From NCBI RefSeq assembly GCF_000422865.1, contig NZ_AUGW01000003.1, positions 186,001-250,000 on the forward strand: a stretch of DNA of 64,000 bases, in the 5' to 3' direction. The position numbers and the translations under genes are program-made. Under the pieces are notes generated by a model, which worked only from the letters and a program-made list of their open reading frames with translations, made no database searches and was not told the DNA's origin. Shown one piece after another: positions 10,163 to 19,073 of this stretch (its first letter is position 1; every line of letters begins with the position of its first letter). This DNA comes from Oceanospirillum maris DSM 6286 (GTDB taxonomy: Bacteria; Pseudomonadota; Gammaproteobacteria; Pseudomonadales; Halomonadaceae).

Positions 10163-11218
10163 CTAAGGCCGCCAGAAGAAGCTTTGCTCCAAACCATCAA
10201 CGGTGGCCTTATCGGACTCTAAAAAAGAATCTAAGGCAAGTACAGATAGGAACTGACTTCTATCGCCTTTCAAAGCCACTCGGTAAGCCACACCGCTATC
10301 ATCTATACGGGCAATTTCAACCCGCTCGACAATCTGCAAACTACCGAGGTAATGATTAAGCTTAGAGTAATCAGCAATACTTTTAATGCCTACAACGTTA
10401 AAAGCATAATCGCCAATATGAGTAGGACTAACGACTACCGCATATTTTTTGGCCAATATTTCGGCCAAAGCATCAACTGACTTTGTGAATAGCTCACGTA
10501 TTTGATCAGACTGAAGCTCTATAACCTGTCTTTGATTACCCGCCTGCATAAGCCAGTGGGCGCGCCAGCCAGAACCAGAACGATAGAAGCGCCCGCTATA
10601 TATGGCATCAGGCGCATAACGTACCGATGCGGCGCTAATGCGGTCACTAAATTGCCCCCAAATATCGCTCACGCTAATCAAGCGCTCATCGTCCAGATCC
10701 ATTAACGGCAGCAATATAGGCACGCCCCGTCGCTGCCCTTCCGCTTCAAAAACCTCTGATAAGAGGGGATTGTTCTCGCTATTCACCACAAAACGCCCAT
10801 TGGGGCCGTCAATCGCAAGCCATGCAAGCACATTAGGCCTATTCCCACCCCAAACAGATAGCTTGGACTGGCTTAACAGCGCCACTAAACTTTTACCTTC
10901 AAACCGCATTTTCAATCGATAACGAGATTGTTTAGCGGTATCGGCATTCTCATGATAGGAAAACTGAGCCAAATAGCTCTCAGCATTTTCTAGCAATTTT
11001 TGAACACTTTTATCTCTTAGCGTGCTTTTGTGCCCAGAAACTCTCACAAGAACTTCAGACAAACCAGCTTTCGCCGCACGCTTTCTTTGCTCTACCGATT
11101 GATCGCTAACAAATCTCTCACTCTCAAACAAGCCATCAATCTGTACCGCCATCGCGGGAAATATCACACCTGTTATCAGCAAAACAGTCGCCAAACAGCT
11201 AACCCAAAATTTCACCAT
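10163..11218 (-). CDS. DUF2066 domain-containing secreted protein
   Basis: Function unknown. The 351-aa product begins MVKFWVSCLATVLL, a typical signal peptide ending near PAMAV, so it is probably periplasmic or outer-membrane associated. A start 13 codons upstream is possible but lacks the signal-peptide position and the RBS: GAGG lies five nt before this ATG. The region following the signal (RAAKAGLSEVLVRVSGH) is characteristic of DUF2066. It is divergent from purM and upstream of perM, a conserved gammaproteobacterial neighbourhood that does not explain its role. A set of 16-nt tandem repeats follows its stop. Confidence 0.85.
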   Translation of the reverse strand: MVKFWVSCLATVLLITGVIFPAMAVQIDGLFESERFVSDQSVEQRKRAAKAGLSEVLVRVSGHKSTLRDKSVQKLLENAESYLAQFSYHENADTAKQSRYRLKMRFEGKSLVALLSQSKLSVWGGNRPNVLAWLAIDGPNGRFVVNSENNPLLSEVFEAEGQRRGVPILLPLMDLDDERLISVSDIWGQFSDRISAASVRYAPDAIYSGRFYRSGSGWRAHWLMQAGNQRQVIELQSDQIRELFTKSVDALAEILAKKYAVVVSPTHIGDYAFNVVGIKSIADYSKLNHYLGSLQIVERVEIARIDDSGVAYRVALKGDRSQFLSVLALDSFLESDKATVDGLEQSFFWRP

Positions 11219-11354
11219 GCAAACCTCTTCTACCCTGGCTACCGTAACCGAAGACATTCTACCTGATGCCGTTGTTGAGCACAGCCTATCTGCCAGAAAG
11301 AATAACCGTATTGTGAATCAGACTAAAAACCCAGCATTGCACCCGCCAAAGCGA

Positions 11355-11383
11355 GTGACCCTTGCCCCGAGGTAGGGTACAAT
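11355..11383 (+). promoter_or_regulatory. Candidate sigma-70 promoter for purMN
   Basis: GTGACC (weak -35, 11355-11360), 17-nt spacer, TACAAT (-10, 11378-11383), 40 nt before the purM ATG. The -10 is a 5/6 match and the -35 is poor. No PurR-type operator was recognised. Confidence 0.4.
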
Positions 11384-11423
11384 CCCGCGCTGATTATCCT
11401 ACTGCGATTCCACAGGATCCTTC

Positions 11424-12479
11424 ATGAGCACCGACACGCAAAAATCGATTAGTTACAAAGACGCTGGCGTTGATATTGACGCAGGCAATGCACTGGTTGA
11501 GCGCATCAAAGGCACAGCCAAACGCACACACCGCCCAGAAGTATTGGGTGGCCTCGGAGGCTTTGGCGCACTGTGCGAACTGCCTACTCGCTACCGCGAG
11601 CCTGTTTTGGTTTCCGGCACCGACGGTGTAGGCACCAAACTACGCTTAGCGATGGATCTAAAAAAACATGACACCATCGGCATCGATCTTGTTGCCATGT
11701 GCGTCAACGATCTTGTGGTATGTGGTGCCGAGCCACTCTTCTTCCTTGATTACTATGCCACGGGCAAGCTGAATGTTGATATCGCAGCAGATGTTGTTCA
11801 CGGTATTGGCGAAGGCTGCTTACAGGCCGGTGCTGCACTCGTTGGCGGCGAAACCGCTGAAATGCCGGGCATGTATGAGGGTGAAGATTACGATCTAGCC
11901 GGATTCTGCGTTGGTGTTGCTGAAAAGAGTGACGTTATTGACGGCACGAACGTTCAGCCTGGCCAAGCCTTGATCGGTCTAGCGTCTAGCGGCCCACACT
12001 CCAATGGCTACTCTCTGATCCGCAAGATCATCGAAGTAACCGACGCAGACCTCAATCAAATGATTGATGGTCAGTCTCTTGCCGATGCTCTAATGGCACC
12101 GACCCGCATCTATGTGAAATCAGTACTTAAGTTGATTGCTCAGCTTCCTGTACATGCTATTTCTCACATCACCGGTGGCGGTCTGCAAGAAAATCTACCT
12201 CGCGTTTTACCTGAAAAGGCTAAAGCCGTGGTTGACCTCAACAGCTGGAAGCGTCCAGAGGTCTTTAATTGGCTTCAGCGTGGTGGCAACGTAGAAGAAT
12301 ATGAAATGTATCGCACCCTAAACTGCGGTGTTGGCATGATTCTCGTTGTTGATCAAGATAACGCCCAAGCGGCTATCGACCTACTCAATGCCGAAGGCGA
12401 AACCGCTTGGCAGATAGGTTCTATCGCAGAAGCTGATGCTGAAGAAGAGCAAGTAGAACTACAGGGCCTGGCAAAATAA
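11424..12479 (+). CDS. purM: Phosphoribosylformylglycinamidine cyclo-ligase (AIR synthetase)
   Basis: Converts FGAM to AIR with ATP in purine synthesis. The 351-aa length is normal. Family sequence includes [16 protein letters not shown] near the N-terminus, [10 protein letters not shown] (about 64-73) and the [13 protein letters not shown] loop (about 188-200). AGGA is 6 nt before the ATG. The stop codon overlaps the purN start (TAATG), so translation is coupled with purN, the standard gammaproteobacterial arrangement. Confidence 0.98.
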   Translation: MSTDTQKSISYKDAGVDIDAGNALVERIKGTAKRTHRPEVLGGLGGFGALCELPTRYREPVLVSGTDGVGTKLRLAMDLKKHDTIGIDLVAMCVNDLVVCGAEPLFFLDYYATGKLNVDIAADVVHGIGEGCLQAGAALVGGETAEMPGMYEGEDYDLAGFCVGVAEKSDVIDGTNVQPGQALIGLASSGPHSNGYSLIRKIIEVTDADLNQMIDGQSLADALMAPTRIYVKSVLKLIAQLPVHAISHITGGGLQENLPRVLPEKAKAVVDLNSWKRPEVFNWLQRGGNVEEYEMYRTLNCGVGMILVVDQDNAQAAIDLLNAEGETAWQIGSIAEADAEEEQVELQGLAK

Positions 12480-13123
12480 TGTCTGGCTCAATTGTTATAC
12501 TTATCTCTGGTAGCGGTAGTAATCTTCAAGCGATTATTGATGCCGTTGATGCCGGTGAAATCACCGGCCATATCAGCGCGGTTATTAGTAATCGGCCTGA
12601 GGCTTTCGGTTTGGAGCGCGCGAAAAATGTGGGCATCCATACCGAGGTTATTGATCACACCGGCTATAAAAGTCGTGAAATCTTTGACTTGAACTTGATT
12701 CGTAAAATTGATGAATTTGAACCCGATCTCGTTATCTTAGCGGGTTTTATGCGTATTTTAACGCCGGATTTCGTTCGTCGCTATAGCGGAAAGCTCATCA
12801 ATATACACCCATCACTATTGCCCAAATATCAAGGCTTGCATACCCATAAGCGTGCTATTGAAGCCGGTGATAGTGAACATGGTGCTAGCGTACACTTCGT
12901 AACGGAAGAGCTAGATGGTGGCCCTGTCTTTATGCAGGCCAGCGTCCCTGTTTTATCGGGTGATACACCTGAAGCACTAGCACAGAGGGTGCTTATTCAA
13001 GAGCATAAGATCTTCCCGATTGCCGTTAAATGGTTTATGCAGGGCCGTGTTCAACTACAAAACGGCACCCCTCACCTGGATGGCGTATCGTTAGAAGGTA
13101 ACATTCCACGGTTAACCTTGTAA
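12479..13123 (+). CDS. purN: Phosphoribosylglycinamide formyltransferase (GAR transformylase)
   Basis: Transfers a formyl group from 10-formyl-tetrahydrofolate to GAR. The 214-aa protein has the N-terminal nucleotide loop ISGSGSNLQAII (9-20), the NIHPSLLPKYQG catalytic segment (about 106-117) with the conserved Asn and His, and the EELDGG motif carrying the catalytic Asp (about 142-147). It overlaps purM by one base and is followed 48 nt later by a DUF3108 gene, as in Pseudomonas-type genomes. Confidence 0.98.
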   Translation: MSGSIVILISGSGSNLQAIIDAVDAGEITGHISAVISNRPEAFGLERAKNVGIHTEVIDHTGYKSREIFDLNLIRKIDEFEPDLVILAGFMRILTPDFVRRYSGKLINIHPSLLPKYQGLHTHKRAIEAGDSEHGASVHFVTEELDGGPVFMQASVPVLSGDTPEALAQRVLIQEHKIFPIAVKWFMQGRVQLQNGTPHLDGVSLEGNIPRLTL

Positions 13124-13171
13124 CGACAGCCCATATAGACCAACAGCAATAAGCCAAAAAGGAGGCGCATT

Positions 13172-13894
13172 ATGCTGAAATGGATACTACTTATACCTCT
13201 ATGGTTATTAGCAGTTCCCAGCTATGCGCTTCCTCTTAAACCTTTTAGCGCTACCTATAAAACCTCCTATGATCTTGGCTTTAGTATTGATATTGAAGCA
13301 GAGCGCACACTCAAGCAATCCCGTAACGGCCAGTGGATTCTCGATTTTCGTGCTAAAAATTGGTTTGCTCGCATCCAGCAAACCAGCACATTTTTTATCA
13401 CGTCAACTTCTGAATTTAAGCCCTTACTGTATCGCCGCTACCAAAAAGTATTTGGTAAAAGCAAAGAGCAGAACGTTATTTTTCATTGGGATCGACAGCA
13501 AGTAACCAATGATATTGATAACAAACCGTGGAAAATGGATATTCCTCTAGACGCGCAAGACCTACTAAGTTACCAGCTAAAACTCCGTTACGACCTAATG
13601 CAACACCCGAAACAAAAACAGTTCCAATACCCGGTTGCCGATGGCGGAAGAATTAAAAACTTTACCTTTCGAGTCGTCGGTGAAGAAGTGATCGAAACCC
13701 CTATGGGCCGCTTAAACACATTCAAACTAGAAAGCCTGCGTCACTCTGAAATGGATGTTGAACATCTTGTTTGGCTGGCTAAAGACTGGGATAACCTATT
13801 GGTTAGAATTTCACCCGTTCTTCGTAAAGATAAAGAAGAGCCGGTGTTTTTAGTCAAAGCAACGTTAGCAGGAAAAAAAGTGGAAGGCTTTTAA
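13172..13894 (+). CDS. DUF3108 domain-containing periplasmic protein
   Basis: Function unknown. The 240-aa protein has an N-terminal signal peptide (MLKWILLIPLWLLAVPSYA) and a predominantly beta-strand body typical of DUF3108, containing DFRAKNWFARIQQTS and PMGRLNTFKLES. A very strong AAGGAGG precedes the ATG by 6 nt. It sits behind purN on the same strand, a conserved position, though no purine role is known. Probably exported to the periplasm. Confidence 0.85.
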   Translation: MLKWILLIPLWLLAVPSYALPLKPFSATYKTSYDLGFSIDIEAERTLKQSRNGQWILDFRAKNWFARIQQTSTFFITSTSEFKPLLYRRYQKVFGKSKEQNVIFHWDRQQVTNDIDNKPWKMDIPLDAQDLLSYQLKLRYDLMQHPKQKQFQYPVADGGRIKNFTFRVVGEEVIETPMGRLNTFKLESLRHSEMDVEHLVWLAKDWDNLLVRISPVLRKDKEEPVFLVKATLAGKKVEGF

Positions 13895-13935
13895 TACTGC
13901 CTTTCGCTAAGCCTTTCTATGAAAATATCTCTTAT

Positions 13936-13981
13936 CAAAAGCGCCCCTTTCATTTATAGGAGGAGCGCCTTATTAGAGCAT
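13936..13981. terminator. Imperfect hairpin between convergent DUF3108 and TonB-receptor genes
   Basis: AAGCGCCCCT at about 13939 can pair with AGGAGGAGCGCCTT at about 13960 with bulges. It lies between two convergent stop codons and may act in both directions. The stem is imperfect and the T-tracts are weak. Confidence 0.4.
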
Positions 13982-14001
13982 TTCGTTATAATTAAAACAT
14001 C

Positions 14002-16131
14002 TTAAAAGCTATATCGGGCGCTAACCTCAACCGAACGATCCGCACCAAACCAGCAGTTAGAAGTGTCATAGCAGCTGTAGTAGGTTTCATCGAAAACGTT
14101 AGAAACAGCCAGTTTCACACTTGTACCCTGCCAATCGGCGGATAGTTGAGTTAAATCATAGCCAACAGACAAATCAACCAGCGTGTAAGAAGGTACTGTA
14201 TCTGAGTTAGCGGAATCTATTTGCATCTCACCAACATGACGAAGCCCTGCACCCAATGATGCGCCAGTAAGCGGGGCATAGTTCAGCCAAAGACTCAGTT
14301 GCTGATCCGGTGTCCAAATAGGTGTATTCCCTTCAATACCACTATTGTCTTTTGTCACCTCAACATCTTGTAAAGTATAGGCCGCTGTCACACTTAATGC
14401 TTGTGTCACCTCTTTTTGCATTTCAAGCTCGATGCCACGAGAACGTACTTCTCCAACTTGAATTTGGTCGTATGCTGTACCGTCAGGGTCATTGGTTAAA
14501 ACATTGCTTTTGGTAATTTCAAAGGCTGTTGCACTGGCGACGAAATCACTGCTTTGGTATTTAATACCGGCTTCCCATTGACTGGCGGTAGAGGTATCAA
14601 ATGCGTTGCCGCTTTTATCAGAACCGCTTATAGGCTCAAAACTTTGCGCATAATTAACGAATGGTGAGAGTCCGTTATCAAACTGATAAAGCGCACCTAT
14701 TCGACCACTGAGTTGGCTTTGATCAATGCGAGTACTCGCCGCTGCACCGTATTTTGTGCCGCTTTCATCATACGTAAAATTGTCGTATCGTCCGCCAGCA
14801 ATAAAGACCCAATTATCTAAGCGAATCTGATCTTGTAAATAGAAGCCTACTTGCTCTTTTTCAATGGTGAAATCACTACTGTAGCCTGACGCTGCAAAAT
14901 CCAGATCACCGGTAACAATTTGATAATGGTTTGGGTTAAACAAATCAAGACTAGGTGCGGCAGCATCTTCGTATTGGATGTCCGAGTTCAGCTTAAGGTA
15001 ATCTAACCCGACTAAGATATTGTGCTCTGTATCATTTATATCAAATACCGCAGAAAGCTGGTTATCGATATTGACGCCCTCTGACGACTCATCCGTCAAA
15101 TAAGCGCGGCGGTTTAAAGTTCTTTCGTTGCTATCTAGCCCTGCAGAATAGGTATTTTCTTGATAGGCATCAGCCATAGTCAGGCGGGTATTTTGCAAAA
15201 AGCGCCAAGTATCATTAATTTTATGATCTAGTTTATAGCCTAACAACAGGACTTCTCGATCATAAACATCCCAGTTTGCATCGCCAGCGTAGGCATCAGA
15301 GCTAAGCTGTCCATTGCTATTATCATAAACCGTACCCTTTGAAGGCAGCGATGAGTAAACCCCCATATCAGGGTCATTTTGGTAGTACATATTGAGATTA
15401 AGCTGGGTACTTTCAGAGAGCCTAATATCGAGGGAGGGCGCAATCAGCACACGCTTGTTCTCTGAGGTCACCGCTTGACCGTCAGATTCATTAGCACGGG
15501 CAACAACACGGTAGTTAATATCCTTGTTAACCCCCCCTGTTGTATCCAGGCTGATATCACGTTTTTTATCACTTCCAACGGTAACTTCAATCGTGTTTTT
15601 CGACCGATCCTGTGGTGCCTTGCTGATCAAGTTGACCATACCACCGGGGGGCATTTCACCGTATAGCGTTGATGTAGGCCCTTTGAAAATCTCAATTTGC
15701 TCAATAGCAATAACATCTATTTGCGGCTGTAAATTCCAGTCGTTATAAAGTAGCGGCAAACCATCGTAAAGCACCGTATCGTTGTCGAAGCCTCGAATAT
15801 TAAACAGATCTAAGCGCGTTACCGCACCGCCGCGCAACTCGGTATTAACCCCAGAACTGTAACGAACAGCCTCAGCCACCGTCTCCACACCACGCGCATC
15901 TAAATTCTCTGCACTAATAATAGAGAGCGCCTGCGGTGTCTCATCGGGGTCCAATTGAGTTTTCGTTGCAGTATTACGATAGGCTTGGCCTTTTATCTCC
16001 AAGGTACTCAAGATGTTCTCTTCACTTGAGCTTGCTTCCGTTCCAGCGGCATAGGAAGAAGAGGAATAAGAAGACGCTGCGGCAATAGCGGCAGCCAATA
16101 ATGTAGGTTTAAAATACAGTGAGCGTTTCAT
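14002..16131 (-). CDS. TonB-dependent siderophore receptor
   Basis: Outer-membrane receptor for ferric siderophore uptake, energised by TonB-ExbBD. The 709-aa precursor has a signal peptide (MKRSLYFKPTLLAAAIAAAS, cleavage after YAA), an N-terminal plug domain (about 60-165, with VAEAVRYSSGVNTELRGG) and a 22-strand barrel ending in the aromatic C-terminal residue (SVEVSARYSF). The NIRGF and IEIFKGPTSTLYGE segments are characteristic of the ferrichrome/ferrioxamine-type receptor family; the actual ligand cannot be read. GGAG is 5 nt from the ATG. A Fur-like box lies 33-51 nt upstream, next to a divergent-sequence AraC gene on the same strand. Confidence 0.93.
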   Translation of the reverse strand: MKRSLYFKPTLLAAAIAAASSYSSSSYAAGTEASSSEENILSTLEIKGQAYRNTATKTQLDPDETPQALSIISAENLDARGVETVAEAVRYSSGVNTELRGGAVTRLDLFNIRGFDNDTVLYDGLPLLYNDWNLQPQIDVIAIEQIEIFKGPTSTLYGEMPPGGMVNLISKAPQDRSKNTIEVTVGSDKKRDISLDTTGGVNKDINYRVVARANESDGQAVTSENKRVLIAPSLDIRLSESTQLNLNMYYQNDPDMGVYSSLPSKGTVYDNSNGQLSSDAYAGDANWDVYDREVLLLGYKLDHKINDTWRFLQNTRLTMADAYQENTYSAGLDSNERTLNRRAYLTDESSEGVNIDNQLSAVFDINDTEHNILVGLDYLKLNSDIQYEDAAAPSLDLFNPNHYQIVTGDLDFAASGYSSDFTIEKEQVGFYLQDQIRLDNWVFIAGGRYDNFTYDESGTKYGAAASTRIDQSQLSGRIGALYQFDNGLSPFVNYAQSFEPISGSDKSGNAFDTSTASQWEAGIKYQSSDFVASATAFEITKSNVLTNDPDGTAYDQIQVGEVRSRGIELEMQKEVTQALSVTAAYTLQDVEVTKDNSGIEGNTPIWTPDQQLSLWLNYAPLTGASLGAGLRHVGEMQIDSANSDTVPSYTLVDLSVGYDLTQLSADWQGTSVKLAVSNVFDETYYSCYDTSNCWFGADRSVEVSARYSF

Positions 16132-16163
16132 TCGTACTCCAAGAATACAACAGAGATAGTATT

Positions 16164-16182
16164 GAGAATGACTCTCATTATA
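16164..16182 (-). promoter_or_regulatory. Fur-box-like operator upstream of the TonB receptor
   Basis: GAGAATGACTCTCATTATA matches the 19-bp Fur consensus GATAATGATAATCATTATC at 14 of 19 positions with both half-sites intact. It lies 33-51 nt upstream of the receptor start, where it would repress transcription in iron-replete cells. Confidence 0.75.
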
Positions 16183-16257
16183 CTAGCCCGCTTAAAATGA
16201 AACTTAACCTTTTGGTGCATATTCCTCTCGATCATCCAGATCCCCCGATCAACAATT

Positions 16258-16295
16258 CAGTCAACAAAAGGCCAGTCAACAAAAGGCCAGTCAAC
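16258..16295. repeat. 2.5 copies of a 15-nt tandem repeat at the araC-type gene stop
   Basis: Two perfect copies of CAGTCAACAAAAGGC at 16258-16272 and 16273-16287, followed by a partial copy CAGTCAAC that contains the reverse-complemented TGA stop of the AraC gene. The duplication therefore starts at the stop codon and extends downstream. Confidence 0.9.
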
Positions 16296-17193
16296 GAGGT
16301 TCAATTGGCAGCCAGTATTCCATGTAACTATCGTTACTAATGGGATTGTAATTGGGTGAGTAGACCTCTAATTCGAAACCAGAAGCCCCTGAATAATTAG
16401 ACTCCGGCAGCCAGTGCCCAATAAACCACTCCACTGCAGACTCTAGGGCGCTAACCATCCCATGAACGGGGATAACAGCATACTCCTGCTCTGGGATATT
16501 AAGCACTTTCGGAGCAGGGTATGACCCACAAGAAGAAGGATATGGCCCATAAGCCGGATAACCGGCCCAATATAAAAGCCGCTCAGGATGCTCATTTTGT
16601 TTACGATTATCAATAACACCCATCGGACTGTCTTTTGGTGATATTGGTGAACTCATCCTTTCTTGCTCAAGTGCTCTCCATACTTGTGGCACTCGCTCGA
16701 TAAAATTGGGTTGTTCAGAAAAAGGACCGTAGATCCAGTCGCAACATCCAGTAATGCTAAACGCGGCTCGGTTTTCGATACGAATTTGAGTGAATGCTGT
16801 TGGCGTACTCCAAGTCCGCTTTGGTGTGCAATGTTTTAAAGGTGTTCGAAGGCCAATTCTCTTCCCTCTTTGTCGATATTCTCTTGGGGAGCACCGAAAC
16901 ATCTGCTTAAACGCTCGGCTAAAACTGATGTCAGATTCAAAGCCACAGGCCAAGGCAATATCTAAATGTCGATCTTGATTCCCTAACAATAATTCAGCGG
17001 CTTGGCTCAAACGTAACTCCCTGACATATTGCGCGACGGTAAGCCCTGTTGCATTGCCAAACACTCGTTGAAACTGCCAACGGGACCAACAACTCTTCTC
17101 CGCTAGTGCGGCAACACAAATAGGCTCGTCAAGGTGCTCATGAATATAGTCCAATACTTTTTCAATACGAGTCAATGTCGTGTTATTTGGCAT
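16291..17193 (-). CDS. AraC family regulator with GyrI-like effector-binding domain
   Basis: Predicted transcription activator. The 300-aa protein has two AraC helix-turn-helix motifs at its N-terminus (about 5-110; AALAEKSCWSRWQFQRVF and IALACGFESDISFSRAFKQMF) followed by a C-terminal effector-binding domain of the GyrI/SOUL-like type (about 130-300). The ATG MPNNTTLTR is chosen over an upstream in-frame TTG. A strong Fur-like box lies 18-36 nt upstream. It precedes the siderophore receptor on the same strand with 159 nt between, so it may activate that receptor in response to a siderophore; this is inferred. Confidence 0.85.
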   Translation of the reverse strand: MPNNTTLTRIEKVLDYIHEHLDEPICVAALAEKSCWSRWQFQRVFGNATGLTVAQYVRELRLSQAAELLLGNQDRHLDIALACGFESDISFSRAFKQMFRCSPREYRQRGKRIGLRTPLKHCTPKRTWSTPTAFTQIRIENRAAFSITGCCDWIYGPFSEQPNFIERVPQVWRALEQERMSSPISPKDSPMGVIDNRKQNEHPERLLYWAGYPAYGPYPSSCGSYPAPKVLNIPEQEYAVIPVHGMVSALESAVEWFIGHWLPESNYSGASGFELEVYSPNYNPISNDSYMEYWLPIEPR

Positions 17194-17210
17194 AAGAATC
17201 AAGCTAAGTT

Positions 17211-17229
17211 AATAATGATTATCATTTGA
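17211..17229 (-). promoter_or_regulatory. Fur-box-like operator upstream of the AraC regulator
   Basis: AATAATGATTATCATTTGA contains the core AATGATTATCATT and matches the 19-bp Fur consensus at 14 positions. It lies 18-36 nt before the AraC ATG. Together with the box at 16164-16182 it places both genes under probable iron control. Confidence 0.75.
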
Positions 17230-17280
17230 AAAGTGATTGTAGCATGATCTATTTTTACGATTCATTCATTAAGGTTCTTT

Positions 17281-17306
17281 TTAAGGCATAAAATTAAGGC
17301 ATAAAA
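17281..17306. repeat. Perfect 13-nt tandem duplication downstream of dcd
   Basis: TTAAGGCATAAAA occurs twice without interruption (17281-17293, 17294-17306), immediately beyond the dcd terminator hairpin on the minus strand. Confidence 0.8.
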
Positions 17307-17328
17307 AAAGCACCCGAAAGTGCTTTTT
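17300..17328 (-). terminator. Intrinsic terminator of dcd
   Basis: On the minus strand AAAAAGCAC, loop TTTCGG, GTGCTTTTT followed by further T residues (plus-strand arms 17305-17313 and 17320-17328). It lies 25 nt beyond the dcd stop and separates it from the AraC gene. Confidence 0.85.
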
Positions 17329-17352
17329 ATTTTTTATCCTGAAAAATGCGAA

Positions 17353-17919
17353 TCAAGTCTTTGGCAGCGTAACCCCGACCTGTCCTTGATACTTTCCGCC
17401 TCGATCACGATATGAGGTTTCACAGACTTCGTCAGATTCAAAGAATAGCATCTGAGCAACGCCTTCATTGGCGTAAATTTTTGCAGGAAGAGTTGTTGTA
17501 TTGGAAAATTCCAAAGTCACATGACCTTCCCACTCAGGCTCAAGCGGCGTTACGTTAACGATAATACCGCAGCGTGCATAGGTCGATTTACCCAAGCAAA
17601 CCGTCAACACATTACGGGGAATCCGAAAGTACTCAACCGTGCGTGCCAAAGCAAAAGAGTTGGGTGGAATAATACACACATCACTTTTGATATCGACAAA
17701 GCTTTTTTCGTCAAAATTCTTCGGGTCTACCGTTGCAGAATGAATGTTGGTAAATACCTTAAATTCATTAGCGCAACGTACATCGTAACCATAGCTTGAG
17801 GTACCAAAGGAGATCACACGCTGGCCATCGACGTAACGCACCTGCTCAGACTCAAAAGGTTCAATCATTGCATCGGACTCAGCCATACGGCGAATCCACT
17901 TATCAGACTTAATGGCCAT
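17353..17919 (-). CDS. dcd: dCTP deaminase
   Basis: Converts dCTP to dUTP, feeding dTMP synthesis. The 188-aa length matches the trimeric deaminase family. Signature segments are [12 protein letters not shown] (about 36-47), [12 protein letters not shown] (about 107-118) and [14 protein letters not shown] (about 124-137), which includes the catalytic glutamate. The start [11 protein letters not shown] has AGGA about 6 nt upstream. It follows mrp on the same strand with a 70-nt gap and is closed by a terminator at 17300-17328. Confidence 0.97.
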   Translation of the reverse strand: MAIKSDKWIRRMAESDAMIEPFESEQVRYVDGQRVISFGTSSYGYDVRCANEFKVFTNIHSATVDPKNFDEKSFVDIKSDVCIIPPNSFALARTVEYFRIPRNVLTVCLGKSTYARCGIIVNVTPLEPEWEGHVTLEFSNTTTLPAKIYANEGVAQMLFFESDEVCETSYRDRGGKYQGQVGVTLPKT

Positions 17920-17989
17920 AAACTTCCTACGTGTTAAATTTGAAAATCCTCAAATGATACAGCCTTGGCGCTGCCGATACAAAGATCTA

Positions 17990-18793
17990 TCAATCACCAA
18001 AGGTAATCGTTGGCGCATCTTGCCCTGCAAGGCTTAACTGCTCAATCACGTTATCCGCAATATTTGAGAAAAAGCCTGCAATTTGTCCATCAGGCTCAGC
18101 AATAACCGACGGTCTACCGTTATCCGCTTGCTCGCGAATGCTTGACGCTAACGGTAATTGTCCTAGCAGCACGGTATCGTACTCTTTAGCGATGCGCTCG
18201 CCACCACCTTCGCCAAATACCGGCTCAGTATGACCACATTCACTACAGGTATGCAGACTCATATTTTCTACCACGCCCAGCACAGGGATTTTCACCTTGC
18301 GGAACATCTCAACACCTTTTTTGGCATCCAGCAGAGCAATGTCCTGCGGCGTAGTCACAATAACCGCACCGTTAACCTGGACTTTTTGCGCCAAAGTTAG
18401 CTGCACATCACCTGTACCCGGCGGCATATCGATCAATAGATAATCCAATGCAGGCCAATCGGTTTGCGTTAACATCTGCTGAAAAGCCCCGCTAACCATA
18501 GGCCCACGCCATACCATAGGGGTTTTTTCTGTCACTAAATAAGCCATCGACATGGTATACAACCCCTGCGCCTCAATAGGCCCAAAGGTATTTTCACCCT
18601 TCATTTGCGGACGAACACCATCAGCAACACCTAACATTAACGCTTGACTTGGGCCATAAACATCCGCATCCAGCAGACCGACTTTAAAACCCTTTGCTGC
18701 CAACGCCAACGCCAAATTTGCCGTTACCGTGGACTTGCCCACACCGCCTTTACCGGAGGCTACTGCGATAATACTTTTTACATCTTCCAGCAT
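17990..18793 (-). CDS. mrp: Mrp/NBP35 family ATP-binding iron-sulfur carrier
   Basis: P-loop ATPase (also called ApbC) that carries or inserts Fe-S clusters. The 267-aa protein starts with MLEDVKSIIAVASGKGGVGKST; the deviant Walker A GKGGVGKS is at 14-21, and the CxxC pair thought to hold the bridging cluster is in HTCSECGHTEP (about residue 180). It lacks the N-terminal DUF59 domain (about 90 aa) found in longer homologues; the ATG has GAGG 6 nt upstream, so this is a real short form and not a truncation. It is divergent from metG, as in many gammaproteobacteria. Confidence 0.93.
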   Translation of the reverse strand: MLEDVKSIIAVASGKGGVGKSTVTANLALALAAKGFKVGLLDADVYGPSQALMLGVADGVRPQMKGENTFGPIEAQGLYTMSMAYLVTEKTPMVWRGPMVSGAFQQMLTQTDWPALDYLLIDMPPGTGDVQLTLAQKVQVNGAVIVTTPQDIALLDAKKGVEMFRKVKIPVLGVVENMSLHTCSECGHTEPVFGEGGGERIAKEYDTVLLGQLPLASSIREQADNGRPSVIAEPDGQIAGFFSNIADNVIEQLSLAGQDAPTITFGD

Positions 18794-19073
18794 AACAACC
18801 TCATCTCTAAAACCGTCATCAATAAACTTTCTTTAAGCTTACCACAGCCTATACCCGAGTAAAGCACTGGGTTAATAGTCCGGTAACAGATTTTTCTCCT
18901 GACAAAATGTAATACAAAGATGAAAAAAATCCTTTCAGTCGCTATAGTTACCGGATTGTTTTTTCACCGGCGAAAGCCAGTCCCTGCCAAAGGTTAAAAC
19001 ACCTTAGGCCAACCGTCACCGACTGGCTTATCACCCGCCCAATCCGTTCAACACAAACCCGTAAAGAGACACC

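Noticed and set aside
18920-18997. Plus-strand mini-frame of 25 codons starting MKKILSVAIVTGLFF between mrp and metG
   Set aside because: The start resembles a signal peptide but there is no Shine-Dalgarno and the frame ends at once; probably leader DNA of metG.
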